The notes under the pieces: generated by a model
Databases searched by the model: none
Seen by the model: only the letters and a program-made list of their open reading frames with translations
Told to the model about the DNA's origin: nothing
In this document: positions 1 through 11,230 of the stretch, piece by piece
How the letters are laid out: every line of letters starts with the position of its first letter
Position numbering within the stretch: the stretch's first letter is position 1
Assembly (NCBI GenBank): GCA_004794785.1
Contig: SJOL01001962.1
Coordinates: forward strand, 1,175,643-1,239,642
DNA from: Opisthorchis felineus
Lineage: Eukaryota; Platyhelminthes; Trematoda; Opisthorchiida; Opisthorchiidae
DNA: 64,000 nt
Reading direction: 5' to 3'
Made by a program: the position numbers and the translations under genes

Positions 1-250
1 GAAATGGCGGCTAATCGATGTCAGGGGCGTTCGTGCTGTCAGTTTCTTTCCAGACTGTCTGATTGAGCTCTTGGAGGTGTAGGCACCTCAGAACGCTTGA
101 CATAGGCCAGAACTAGGTCCCCTCCCTCACCCACTCTTTTTCTCTTCTTTTCACTCTAGGGTTTTACATATAATTAGACGAACCTTATGGTTGTACGGCA
201 GTGAAGCATCAGTGTCAACACTGATGTTGTTGTCTTTGATGATGATTTTT
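1..250 (+). mobile_element. RTE-like LINE, 3' end (last 21 codons plus 3' UTR)
   Basis: The window opens inside the last codons of a non-LTR retrotransposon ORF (frame 1: EMAANRCQGRSC...RLSD, stop TGA at 64-66). This matches the usual C-terminus of the fluke endonuclease/reverse-transcriptase LINE. About 185 nt of 3' UTR follow, ending in a TGATGATGA-type tail near 240. The same 3' UTR, including the 'tgaagcatcagtgtcaacac' block, occurs in inverted orientation at 61944-62220. The element is cut by the window edge, so its upstream length is unknown. Confidence 0.8.
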
Positions 251-489
251 TAGTCTGGGACAGTGGGAATCGTGAATACATGCAGGCAAGTCACCGTCGG
301 GAGTTTAGTTAGTTTCAGTGTCCTGCTGTTCTTAGACAGGTAAGCTCATACCAAAGAGGAGTTTTAGTACATGGATAAGCACCGCCACTCACGTAAACCG
401 TCATTTTTTAATGTGTCCTTCAAAACAGTGGATCTGTCGTTTGTGAATACCTAACACCACTTCCTCCTAACTTCCCTCCATTTTTACAG

Positions 490-887
490 ACCGTTTATAT
501 GCAGCTTTGAACGCCGTTTCATTACCATTTCCGAGGAGTTACCTCCAGTTTGAAACACTGCTTTCCAAAACGTTAGGTAAACGTGGTCGTCCACTGCTAC
601 ATTTCGATGGAACTATCACAAGTGATCTGCGACCCAGTAAGTATAGTTTCAACACATCTGAGCTTGCCTCATATCGGCGATCTACCTCTGCTGGGACATG
701 CAACAGTGACGCTTCTACTGAACCTTGTGTTACAAATAGTTCGGATAAGAGTCGCAAGTTGCTACCGTACGCGGTGTCCCCATCTAACCCACCACTTGTT
801 GATTCAAACAATAATCAGACTTGCGCTGCTGCCTACAGACGAACACTGCCGAGCCCGCCATTCAGTAACAAACTCGGGAACACTTAA
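490..887 (+). CDS. Possible terminal exon of an unrecognised gene
   Basis: A strong splice acceptor (pyrimidine-rich tract ending in tttttacag at 489) opens a 398-nt reading frame that runs to TAA at 885-887. The frame needs one base from the preceding exon. The first 45 residues (RLYAALNAVSLPFPRSYLQF..., then a KTLGKRGRPLLHFDG segment) look like a compact folded protein. The rest is Ser/Thr/Asn-rich and probably disordered. I do not recognise the family. No matching upstream exon is visible: the donor-like CAG|GTAAGC at about 339 does not give an open frame into this exon. The gene would lie mostly to the left of the window. A chance ORF cannot be excluded. Confidence 0.4.
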
Positions 888-1395
888 TCATTTTGAGCCG
901 TTTATCAAGACTCACAAATATACAGCGTTCAACTTTTTGTCACTTTTTCCAATTTGATTGTTTTGTTCAGATTACGTTTGAATCTCTACTCCTATCCGGT
1001 TATCTGCGTTATGAAATCCATATTTTTCTTGTTGATTAGACACTGTCACCCGACAGCAAAGGCTTCCATGTTCTTTCCTGTGCGCGCTTGCTTTGCACAT
1101 TCGCCCTCCTAATTCGCGGCATTCAGCCGCATGCATGTTTTTTGTCTGCCTTCTATTTGTTTAATCCGTATGTTCACCAGTTCACGTAATATTTTTGTTG
1201 ATTCTCCTAATAGAGTCTCTTATCCCTTGTTCTTCTCATTACATCTCTGAGTCTCGTGCCCAGTGGATGTTTGTTGAAACTGTGTTTGGTGATTACCTCT
1301 AGCTTTATGGTAGGGAGTGATTAAATATGGCTCACTTGTGTAATATACCATTATCTTTCATTTTAATACTGGGGTTAACTGAATCGACCACATAC
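888..1395. other. No gene recognised
   Basis: A T-rich stretch that may be 3' UTR and flank of the exon ending at 887. I saw no AATAAA signal and no repeat here. Confidence 0.4.
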
Positions 1396-1403
1396 GGGAC
1401 TGC

Positions 1404-1446
1404 GCCTACCTGATGAGCCCCAAGAAGGGCGAAACCGGTCGTGGGC
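1404..1446 (+). ncRNA. Type I hammerhead ribozyme, intact (copy 1)
   Basis: Core CTGATGA is at 1410-1416 and GAA at 1431-1433. Stem I pairs GCCTAC (1404-1409) with GTGGGC (1441-1446): six base pairs, one of them G-U. Stem II pairs GCCC (1417-1420) with GGGC (1427-1430) around loop CAAGAA. Stem III is the self-complementary ACCGGT (1434-1439), three pairs with no loop, followed by C17 at 1440. The cleavage triplet is GTC. Such a minimal stem III is known from natural hammerheads in animal repeats, which cleave best as dimers. The fold was worked out by hand; activity is inferred. Confidence 0.8.
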
Positions 1447-1577
1447 TGTCGAAGAATTTTCAGCAACCTTATGAGTAGTGCATTACGAATATACGTGTCT
1501 TGATATCTCGAATATCGTAGCAACTGAAACATGAGGCGGTCTGGTGCAGCACATTCAGTCGCCTGGAAACATCACAA

Positions 1578-1614
1578 ACGAGAGATTCAGCTGTGTTCCC
1601 GGTGAGTCTCTCGC
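1578..1614 (+). repeat. Conserved hairpin upstream of the hammerhead
   Basis: ACGAGAGATTCA (1578-1589) can pair with TGAGTCTCTCG (from 1603) around a 13-nt loop. The same hairpin is perfect at 33612-33648 and decayed at about 30.79, 56.2 and 61.32 kb, so it is a regular part of the ribozyme-bearing repeat. Confidence 0.6.
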
Positions 1615-1708
1615 AGAACCAAATTTGTTTGCAAATGAGTGTATTTCGCTAAGTTCGTGCAGTTTGGTTCCAAGTAGAACATAAGGTTGACGGAAACTTG
1701 GGGACTGC

Positions 1709-1751
1709 GCCTACCTGATGAGCCCCAAGAAGGGCGAAACCGGTCGTGGGC
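1709..1751 (+). ncRNA. Type I hammerhead ribozyme, intact (copy 2)
   Basis: Identical to the 1404-1446 motif, offset by 305 nt. Stem I GCCTAC/GTGGGC, core CTGATGA and GAA, stem II GCCC/GGGC and loopless stem III ACC/GGT are all preserved. Predicted cleavage is after C1745. Confidence 0.8.
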
Positions 1752-1796
1752 TGTCGAAGAATTTTCAGCAACCTTATGAGTAGTGCATTACGAATA

Positions 1797-3891
1797 ATTG
1801 TGGTATGTTTCACTACGAGAAGATGCACATTTGCGCTTGAATCGTGTTCTAGTACATATTGTTCCAAACAAGACCGGCAAAGCAGGTGCTAAGTTTCACA
1901 GGGACTCTAAAAAACACGTTTGGTCCAGCGTTATGTTTCTTGGCGAGAAAGCCAGGCGAATCTCAAAACGTGCCTCAATGACCTTGTAACAAGTCAAAAA
2001 CTCTTCCTAAAGAGTTCGCGGAATGCAACACAGAAATAACACATCTAGAATGGTAGGATGTTGAGCAATAGACCTAACGCCGCTGTATGATGTTAAGGCA
2101 CCGTTTGCCTTTCAGTGAATATCCGTAAGTGATGGGCTAGTCTTTACAGTCCGGGCTCCTAACTGGAAGTTCCGTGGTCCAATTCATCCCTGTTTTACAC
2201 TTATGATTCCTGTGGGCTCACGGCTGGCATGCATGTATTTAAAATCTGTAGAAGATTAGGGGTTGGTCGTTGGGGTGTTGGATGAGACTGTCAACTCAAC
2301 CGTCGACCACCGAACCTGAGCTACCAACTCTCTGTTTTCCATCTGAGCAGCACGCACACCTCTGTGTGCACAACTTCTATGCACCGAGAGGGCGCCACAG
2401 TTGAATGCTATTTGTAGAACAGCATAGTTCGTATGACATTATGTTATGATGATTCATGCGACAGGATGTGAATGTAAGTTTACTACTGAACAACTGACGC
2501 CTTTCGGTCATCTACATGCTTGTTTCACTCCACCGTTTTATGAGTTTGAGGGTGTAGGTCCGGCGCATTTCATGACCTCGCTAACGTGGACGTTTTCTTG
2601 TCGGCATGAGTACGCGACACCTTGCTTTGGTGCAGCGATATTCACAACAGATCACCGAGTAGGATCCTCGTGTTCTTCTGTCATGTTCTTTTCGCCGTCG
2701 ATGATATCTGGTACGGGTCTTTGTTTTTTATTTGTCGTTGGAATTTCATTTCATCCATTCCACTGGGGTTGTAAACTTTAGCATTCCTATTGCCGTGGCC
2801 AACTCTCCATCATGACAATTTTCAAACATCCCGCCATATCCTAGGTTTATGTAAACCTTCGTTCTCAAGTATCAAATCCTTTGCTAGCAGTCATTTTGTA
2901 GCCAATCCCTTCTACTTTTGTCCACTGATGGACCGGCCGAGAACGGTTGTTCCAGAAATGCAGGACATTCTAACTCGCGTCTTAGTAGAGTATTCCCCTT
3001 TGAAGAGAGATACTTTTACTAAAGAACAATCCTCGATCCCGATCTTCTTCCCACTGAGTCAGCTTTAACCGCAACGCCACAAACGAAGTAATACGTGATT
3101 CATAATCGACCCTCCTAAATAATACGTTCTCGTCCCGTTCATTTTCAACGGGGTATAACTGCGTAACCTTTTTCGCAGAGACAAATTCCACTTGAATTAG
3201 TTGACATTTGTGTGACCAAAGAGAGCAATCAGAAATCTGAAGATGCAACGATCCATCCTACTGGAATTAAATCAATCAGTGATGGTCAGCAAGTCTGTTC
3301 TGGAAAATAAGGCTAGACATATGAGTAGTCCAAACAAGGTTGGTATAGTGTTTCCCTAACCTATGTGAGCACTCTTGCAACGAACCTTAAAGGGAACAAG
3401 TTAGACGCAAGAATAACTTAGGTTTTACAGTGAGATTACTATACAAATACTATTAACCGTGAGTAGGCCAGTGAAGCTGTGCTAATCTCAGGGTCATGAC
3501 GAAGGGATTAAAATGAAAACTTTTACCGCGAAGTGAAATTAACTTGTGTGTCGTAGGTGAAGATGAACAGACTGTCCAGTAGGCCTTCTCATCTAACTCA
3601 ATCGAAAAATTGTGCGAACTGTATCCAGCTATCAAAATTTTGTGTACAGGTTACGAAGGAATAATGAGGCACAAACTGTAACTTTGCATACTACTCTGCC
3701 GATAATACGTAGGTTAGGGGAATGTCTCATTATCGGTGCTGTGAAAGAGAAAGACAACCGTTTGAAGGGTTCACTTGTAAATGCTAGGGTCGCATACTCG
3801 AACAGATGCCAGCCATACTGATAACGTTCGCTGTTCCCATTCCCCATGAAATTTCATGTCCGCGTATGTACTCTCCGAGCTTTAGGTGGAT
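1797..3891. other. No gene or clear repeat recognised
   Basis: Several short ORFs occur on both strands, but none has splice-site support, a recognisable motif or a similar copy elsewhere in the window. Confidence 0.4.
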
Positions 3892-4076
3892 GGCGAGGTG
3901 GCTCAGTGGTTAGAGCACCAATTTACTGACCGGAAGGTCGTGGTTCGAGCCCGACGTCTGCCTCTCGACTTCCCCTGTTTAGGCTTGGGCAACCTGGTAC
4001 TATCCCAGCCTTCATGTTTCCTTCTGGTAACTTCGCAGTTGGATATCTATCCACAGCTGTTGCATTGCCCTTTTTG
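3892..4076 (+). mobile_element. tRNA-derived SINE (family A), diverged
   Basis: The tRNA-like head has box A 'TGGCTCAGTGG' and box B-like 'GGTTCGAGCCC'. The family body follows (CTCGACTTCCCCTG, TTGGGCAACCTGG, TATCCCAGCC). The 3' third is diverged. No clear target-site duplication is seen. Confidence 0.85.
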
Positions 4077-5699
4077 GAACTTATGAATGCTACTATCACA
4101 AAATCCGAAATGGTGACTCTGGGTGGTGGTTGAAGCTGAGATCAGTGGATTAACAGTCGGGAGCGTGAAAGAATCTCTTGGCCGGCGTTTCCGGAACTCG
4201 ACTGATCTATTTTCTATATCACGAACCTGAAATTATGAAGAAGGATAGACTGTTCTTCGAACAGAAAGCTGGCAGGTTTTGCTCGTCTACCCCCAACACA
4301 CTTTAGCTATTCGGAGGCCGGTAACCTAACCGAGGCGCCCGCTGCTTCGGACAACTTAGGGCAATAATCGCTCGAGACAATAGCATGAGCTGCAGTTCAG
4401 TTACCAATTGTCAATCGTTCATTTACGTTATAACTCAAATACTCATTCAAATAAAAGTCGTTACTGGTTCACATTCCGTGCTCGATTGTTTTCTGTGACC
4501 CATTCCGTCATTCTCGCTTGTGATGTTGGTTTTCTGTGGGCATTCAAGCGGGTATGATTATCGATCAAGTCGCTCTTTCTTACTTGGCTTTCATTTTCCG
4601 AGCTCGATTTTTTCAGCATTAAAGTAGCAACTTCACACGACTAGTTTCGTCTCGTCTTACGCTTGCTGAATCCAAAATTCCCTTGTGAATCAAATAACAA
4701 TCGAACTTTAACGTTTGTATTCCCCTGTTGTTAACCAGTTGCATTTTTGCCTTCCTACTTGAAAAGTGTATCCAGTTCTCCAGACAAAAGGCTATCGTTT
4801 TCGGACGAATTTCGTTGCCCCTCAGGTAAATAGTGTCACCCCAGATTCCACATGTTTTTGCTTCGCGCAGTGCACTCTCAGGTCGTTTGTGTGCACTTGG
4901 TGTCCACTGTTCCGATTTTTTGCTACCCAGTGAATGGCTGTTATGCTTTCCGTGCGCAGCTGACATTAGTACATGATTAATTTTGAAAGCTTAGTGTGAG
5001 AACGCAGGGTGACATTTTTGCGCTTCAAATCTCAAACTGCAGTTAGGCAGCTGAACACAACATTACAATACAGCTGAGCATTTGAGTGCTATTGAGAACG
5101 GATGATTCACACCCAAACTTATCGTCCTTTGCGAGATGGTCTTCAAACTTGATGCTGTCCAGAAAATCGCTGTCCCGCGTGCACATTGATTTTTCGGATA
5201 CACTGAACCTTTATTACCCTGCTGAAACCCACAGCGACCGGGCAATCGCCATTGTGGTTCATCGAGCACTTAGAACAAACGTGCTGTCAATGTCGTTGGA
5301 CCCTTACTGTTTGATTCGACTTCTTTGGGAAGTTGTTTCTCGTACGACGCTGTCAGATTAGCTTCTGCCAAGAATATGGTCTATCCATTACTAGCACCAA
5401 CTTCCGGCTACAAGTCATTCCCAGTTTCCGTCACACATTAAATCAGACATATCATACAGCTATTACGAGTAAAGTCGTTCACGCTGATCCCTAGACCAGT
5501 ACAGATTATGCTGCCCTCAGAGGACAAACTGACGTCACGTCCCCGCCGTAGATTTCATAGGGCGACAAAAACTGTCATGACCTTTACTTGAGTAATGATC
5601 TCCGAGATTGCCCGAGTGAATGAATTCGTGTACCACGTTGATTACCTCGTGTGCAAAGGTGTTTTGTGTTTGCTTCCACCCAGTCTTTGTACCGGCATA
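4077..5699. other. No gene or clear repeat recognised
   Basis: Only short ORFs without motif or splice support. Nothing here resembles the repeats elsewhere in the window. Confidence 0.35.
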
Positions 5700-5960
5700 C
5701 TGTGTCCTGTATATGCGGCAGAATTGTTTAAGTTATTCAAAATAGTTTGTAGTTTTGAAGTATTTGAACCGAAGAGAACAATATCGTCCTTGTACTCATT
5801 ATTTCTGGCGGAAAACTCATTTTAAACCCCGAGGTATCAGAGTCAGCCGAGAATTTTCATGCAGCATATTAATAGCAAACCTGAGTTCGACCGGTGAAGT
5901 GGGTAATCCTTGTCTTGCTACACTACATACGGCAAAGTCAGACCAAAGTTCCCCGTACAT
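5700..5960 (-). mobile_element. RTE-like LINE fragment (reverse transcriptase region)
   Basis: Read on the minus strand, this stretch aligns by eye to the RT segment between the GVRQxCPLSPFLFNF and YADD blocks of the LINE at 31.7-31.9 kb. The shared DNA words 'gcggcagaattgtttaagtt' and 'ccccgaggtatcagagtcag' also recur at about 43.5 kb. It is short, frameshifted and non-functional. Confidence 0.55.
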
Positions 5961-6123
5961 CACCGCAGAAGTTCGCCTATGGTGCCTCATTGTTGAAGGG
6001 ATGCTTTGTAGGGTCATTAATATTCAAATTTATATCAAGGACACGTTTCGGCGACCATGCTTCTTTGATGGCGTGCTCAATTTGAATAACACAAGTCTTG
6101 GTCATCGGCCAACCTCTACTTAT

Positions 6124-6266
6124 GGACTCGAGATAGCTCAGTGGTTAGGGCGCCAGCTTACGGACCGGAAGGTCCGTGGTTCGAACCCAACCTCAGCATC
6201 TCGACTGCTCTTATCTAGGCTTGAGAAACTTGGCATTATCCCAGCCCTCTTGCCTCCTTCCGATCT
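6124..6266 (+). mobile_element. tRNA-derived SINE (family A), 3' truncated
   Basis: Box A 'TAGCTCAGTGG' and box B 'GGTTCGAACCC' are intact and are followed by the family body up to 'CCCTCTTGCCTCCTTCC'. The terminal T-rich tail is missing. Confidence 0.85.
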
Positions 6267-9200
6267 ATGAAACCCACTTATACAAAGTGGCTTGCCACCT
6301 TTCAGTTTTTTCTCAGCGTTTCCTGTTGCATAAGCATTTTGGTCCTGTCCGTCTCGTCTGCTACTCCGTAACATTTCAACTCGTTGATGGATCGTTGAAA
6401 ACATGTGTTTGTCGAACGGTGTTCTCTATGTGGTTTTTGACACTCAATCTGTACCGATCCTCTGTAGCTACGTAATGCAGTGCCTTAGCTAATTTCGGCT
6501 TTGGTTACTTCAGTTACTTATACTATGACTTTGGTCAGTGTGAATTGTTTCTGTCCCATTTATCATTCCAGGAGATGTGGTCTCCTGCCCACTTGACTGT
6601 GCCCTGCATATTCATTATAGTCAGTAAGCGATCCTTCCTGATCCCCATGTATCATCTTAGGTTCTGGGAAGCTGGAATTGGCCCTTGAGCACTTGTAACA
6701 GCTATATTCAAATTTAGAGACCTATTCAACTTCAAGATCTTGTTTTATGATTAGGTGCGGTCTTTCTCATATATTTTTAAACCCCTCAGCTTCTTTGAAT
6801 CATGTCCGAAGTTTTTAACGTGTGTCTTAAAAAGGACGAATTTGATCACTACCTTTGCTGCTCATTCCGTTACCCCACTAGGCGAAAATGCTTTCTCTTC
6901 AGCTATGAAAGAAATCACCTGCATGCCAGAGTCCAAATGATCTCAGCAAACTGGATTTGTTCACAGAAAGAGAATAGGCCATCGGCGAATCTTACTCACG
7001 GACGATAATATTTCGTTCATTCCGGACTTTTGGTTTCCAACCCATAACTAATCACGTTCATAACTGTAATGTGTGAATATGTGAGCATCGCTCATATCAG
7101 AAACAGTTCTATCGGACCACGGAAGTGATTCCAATGGCGTTTCGCCCTTATTCAGCACCCCGAATCACTTTACTCCCGTGTAATTGAGTACGAAGATGCG
7201 ATCCTATTTAGCGGACAACTGCGCCAGGTGAGATGTCTTCGAAATACGAAGAATCGGATAGCCTCATTGGCGTTCCTCTTCAACGAGTGATCGCACCGAC
7301 ATAAGCAAAGCAATAGTCTGTTTGAGTCACTTGAAGCATGGTACGGAATCTCGGTCATCTTTGTCGGCTAGATAATAAGCGGTGAATGAATTGAGGCAAA
7401 ATTCACTCCATGGAAAAACTGAGTGGACAAATTCTGGATCACTCTTTATAGGCAGATTTCTAGAAAGCCTTCGATGAACCACAGACGTTAGTTACTGAGG
7501 GCGTTACACAGTATTGAGCACCCACAGGTTGACTGGGCCACTCAGTTTGAGGATCATCTTTGAGAGATCCAAGTCGGTTTCATATCAACCGAAGTCCGTA
7601 AATTGTGGACTCACGAAAGGAGGACATTTTCGTTCAATGTTAATAGACTTCCAGTTTGAACGGTTTAGGTGGCCTGGTTTGCCGCTGATGTGATATTGGA
7701 AAAAGGAGGCTTCATAGTGACCGGACTAACCGTACATGGGGTTCCATTAATGTGGTATCTAGACATGCCCCGGTTAAACCGAACTATGGACTCCCTGATT
7801 ATTCCTACAGAATGTGCATTTTGGAAGTGTTTCCATTTTTCTGTAAAACGCCCATTCAACAGGAGAACGCCCTAATTGTTGCTGCTTAATTAACTTGGTA
7901 ATTATTTTTTATCACAAATGAAAGATTCTTAGACTCTCTTGAACACAAGGACACAACCGTCCATAAACGTGTGGGACATGATAACAAGGTCCCTTATGGT
8001 AAGAACAGGATCCTCGATACCGGTGGTGGACTGAAGAGGGAGTATCTGGATTTATTCTTGGATCTGAATATGGGATGCATAATTTAACGAGAAATGTGTG
8101 AGACTGTTATCCTTCGTTGAGCATACCATGAAGTATTCTGGTTTTCGCATTTTAGTTTACACCGATCTTAAGAGCTTTCTTGCCGCATATTTCAGAGTCC
8201 CTATGCACCGGAAAATTACAACAATTGGTCCCAAATTATGTGAATAGCTACCTTTGCTGAAGTTCACAGAAGCGAAGATATTCAATAAAAACGTGGCTTC
8301 AATGGTATTCTTTCCTTAAAAAACCAATGGTTTCATCCCAGTGCATTTGTCGCGCGTTGTCTGGAAACAGTTATTGTGTAGTTTATCACACTCCCATAAA
8401 CCTCCAAGCGGAACACGATAAATCCCATCCAACAGTGACAAGCCCGACTTCAACTGATACAGCGACCATTCGAACACTCAGTTCGTCCATCATTTTACTG
8501 TCCTCAGTCTGGACGACAAAAGCGTGAAGTGTCCGGGCGGCTTAGAACTCACAGGACGGTTGTTCGCAGTTGGAGTGGTTAAAGAAGGGCAATTGGTGTT
8601 GTACTGTCAACGTGTTCTCTGGATGAATCAACTAGCACGTAATATAACACAGTCAACAACGGTGTGAATCGGTAGAGGCAGAAAAATGGCAATCTGCTAG
8701 CAGGGCTTTCTCGAAAGAAAGGGCGACTACCTAACGAACAAGCATAACAGTAGTTAACAAACCATCCTAATCTCAAAAATAAATGCGAAAAACACTGGCC
8801 ATTGTTCGTTCACATTGGGGAAACGATAAGGACCTTGGCTGTTGTGTATGAATTTGGATTGCAAAGCCTTTTTTAACGGGCCACAGTTCATAATCAAAAT
8901 GTCCTGTCCCATTTGTCTGTGTTGTTTGGGCGGTCGTCCCCCGCAAACAAACTGCCAACTTGAATGCCTCCCTTTGGAGGATGACCTTGCTAAACTCAGA
9001 AAATTTCTGACAGTTGACCCCATTAACCAAATACCTTCCATAGCATAACAAGATATACTTTCCTAAGGCTAATTTACTCCCTGTATCAGACGTTTTTATT
9101 ATTGTTCGAATTCGTCCAATTTCTCCTTAGGTTAGTAAATTTTAGCACATTTTACCTGTAGGTATCTTATAACATATACAGCTGTTAGCGTTGCATAGTC

Positions 9201-11071
9201 GGAACGTCTCACAAATGAGGTGTATTTGAATAATCCTTGCATGTTAAACTTTTTTAACGAATTAATTAGCGAACTCACTGCAGCCGTGCGGCTATCGATT
9301 TTAGGCCTATTCAGTATCTCATGTTCAACAAAGGTCTTCTAATTGTGAATAGGTTTAGTGTGTTCTCAGGACATATTGACTGGGTGTGTGAGCTGAGTTC
9401 AACATTTGCTTCAATTGATTTAAGGTGTATTTTTAAAACACTATCCCTGGCATGTGTGTTCAAAACATTTAGGTTCAACCCTCACACCAGCTCAGCTGAA
9501 CCCACAAGCTGGGTTCGACAGCTTAAATTTGCTTCAGGTCAGCAAGACTGTGGACGAAACGAGTATTTGCTAGCGAGTTGAGTTCTGTTCAAGCATATAT
9601 GTTGTGTTATTCCATTATCGTATGCTGAGCGCGAACAATCCTGCACAGTGATTAGTCAACAAATGTGGAATAGTAAACAATGCTCCGGTGGTTTTGTCAC
9701 TTATTTCCACATTAGGCAAGTAGCATGGCGTCACAGTTCCAGATGTCTGATGTATCTCAAGGGAGAGTACGTGGTTTTTTTCAATCGCCACGCTTTCCCA
9801 GTTGCTAGCGTATTTTGCAGCTGGCAGTTAGGTTTCAAAAATTATCCGAATATGTGATCGTTGAAGATGAGAATTATGGAGTATGGTGGTTGTCGACAGC
9901 ACTCGCTACGTGCTAACGTTGGCACAATTTGTTTTGGCAAATCGAATCGGCGAAGGAATCGCTCAAGCTAACAGTTCGGCTTGGCTGTGTCGCATTTGGG
10001 TGTCAGCGTATTCAACTAGCATGTTCCTTTACACGCTGATTGGATCCACTCTACCTTGTCCATTAGAAATCAATTTCAACCCACCTTAACAACATAGATA
10101 TCTGACTCACTGAAGCAGAAACTCTTGACCGCTTTCGATATCAGGCTCAGTTCTTATCGCGGTGCTCCATTGTCACTGGGTAATCTGTTGTATATTTCAT
10201 TGGCCAGTTGTAAAACACTGCAGTTGTGGCCTTAGCTGTTGCCAATTAGTCAGCAAGTATGGGACACTTCGGATTCCCTGTTATAATGCTTCTAATCTCA
10301 TTGATTGATTGATCGTTTTCTAACCCCTTCAGTGGGGTAAAATACTAGGTCAGTTTGCTTAAAGGACAAGTGTAACCACCCCCTAATAAGTGCTGCAAAA
10401 CTGCATTCCTCAGACCACGGACGTGACGAGTGTTTGCGCAAGTGGTGGAGCATTCAGCCATCATACAGCTGCTTACGTGAAAGTGTAAGCTGTGTACGGC
10501 TTTGACAGACTGCATTGTCTCGAGAAGTGCATGACTTGCGCAGCTTCAGTAATTCGTTCATGAATTTTTCACCCACTGACTTTTAAAGCAACCGATTGCA
10601 TAGTGGGTTTCGTGAACGAGAGTCTCGAGTGGAACCGCTAGGTCTTAGAACTTGTCTCCCGTGTACCTCGTTCGGCGATATTCTTCCATCCTATAACGCA
10701 TCCCCGCCAGCGGATGAATTCAGATTTCCAGTTTGGCTTTTATGTCGAAACGTTTCACCAGAATGTGGGCGGTGCCATATTTAGGTGACTTCTAGATTGT
10801 GTAAGTGAGAGCTGAATACTGCGTCAGTTTCGAAGATGTGTGATCTGTTGTTTCATTTTCAGGAAAACCTATTACGGTACATCAACTGTGGACCAGTGGC
10901 AATATCAATTCTTGAGTTCAGTTGTACCATGTATAGCTATGCGCTTAATGCAGCCCTGATAGACTCTCTGTGATGACACCATCGAGTGTTTTCATCCAAC
11001 ATTTTTGCTCCGCATTTCCGTGTTGTTTTTGTCCAACAAAATCTAGCCATTTTAACCCACTTCAGCTTAAT
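6267..11071. other. Upstream flank of TDP2: no gene recognised
   Basis: About 4.8 kb holding only short ORFs. A fragment at 7450-7610 faintly resembles a retrotransposon frame (a KAFDEP string near 7460), too weak to call. No SINE, hammerhead or foldback copy was seen. The TDP2 promoter should lie at the right end, but I see no convincing TATA box or initiator. Confidence 0.35.
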
Positions 11072-11230
11072 ATGGCACGTCGTGATCATTTGGTTCCTAT
11101 GGAAGTGGATCCAGCTTCTAGTGGAGATGGTGACGATTTCATGAGGCGATGTTCCGAGTTTGCAGAAGTCACCCATACGGACAACGCTCTAGCGATGATG
11201 TATCTCCAGGATCGGGAATGGAACCTCGAG
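11072..11230 (+). CDS. TDP2: TDP2 exon 1 (UBA-like domain)
   Basis: Encodes residues 1-53, from MARRDHLVPMEVDP to LQDREWNLE. The FAEVTHTDNALAMMYLQDRE segment is typical of UBA-like helices at the N-terminus of TDP2. The donor is GAG|GTAACT, phase 0. Confidence 0.85.

Larger units (their letters stand above)
1396..1796 (+). mobile_element. Retrozyme-like unit: two direct hammerhead repeats around a 305-nt monomer
   Basis: Positions 1396-1491 and 1701-1796 are identical over 96 nt and lie in direct orientation with a 305-nt offset. Each copy contains an intact hammerhead ribozyme, with predicted cleavage after 1440 and 1745, so self-cleavage would release a 305-nt RNA (1441-1745). The spacer carries a hairpin (1578-1614) and the 'gcaaatgagtgtattt' block seen in other copies of this family at 33.6 and 56.1 kb. 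Two direct ribozymes around a few-hundred-nt non-coding body is the known architecture of retrozymes and of Penelope-type terminal repeats. No protein is encoded, so any mobility would depend on enzymes supplied in trans. Confidence 0.7.

Noticed and set aside
3887..3960. Functional tRNA gene
   Set aside because: Box A and B are present, but the sequence does not close into a cloverleaf with an acceptor stem and continues into the SINE body. The same applies to the other SINE heads.
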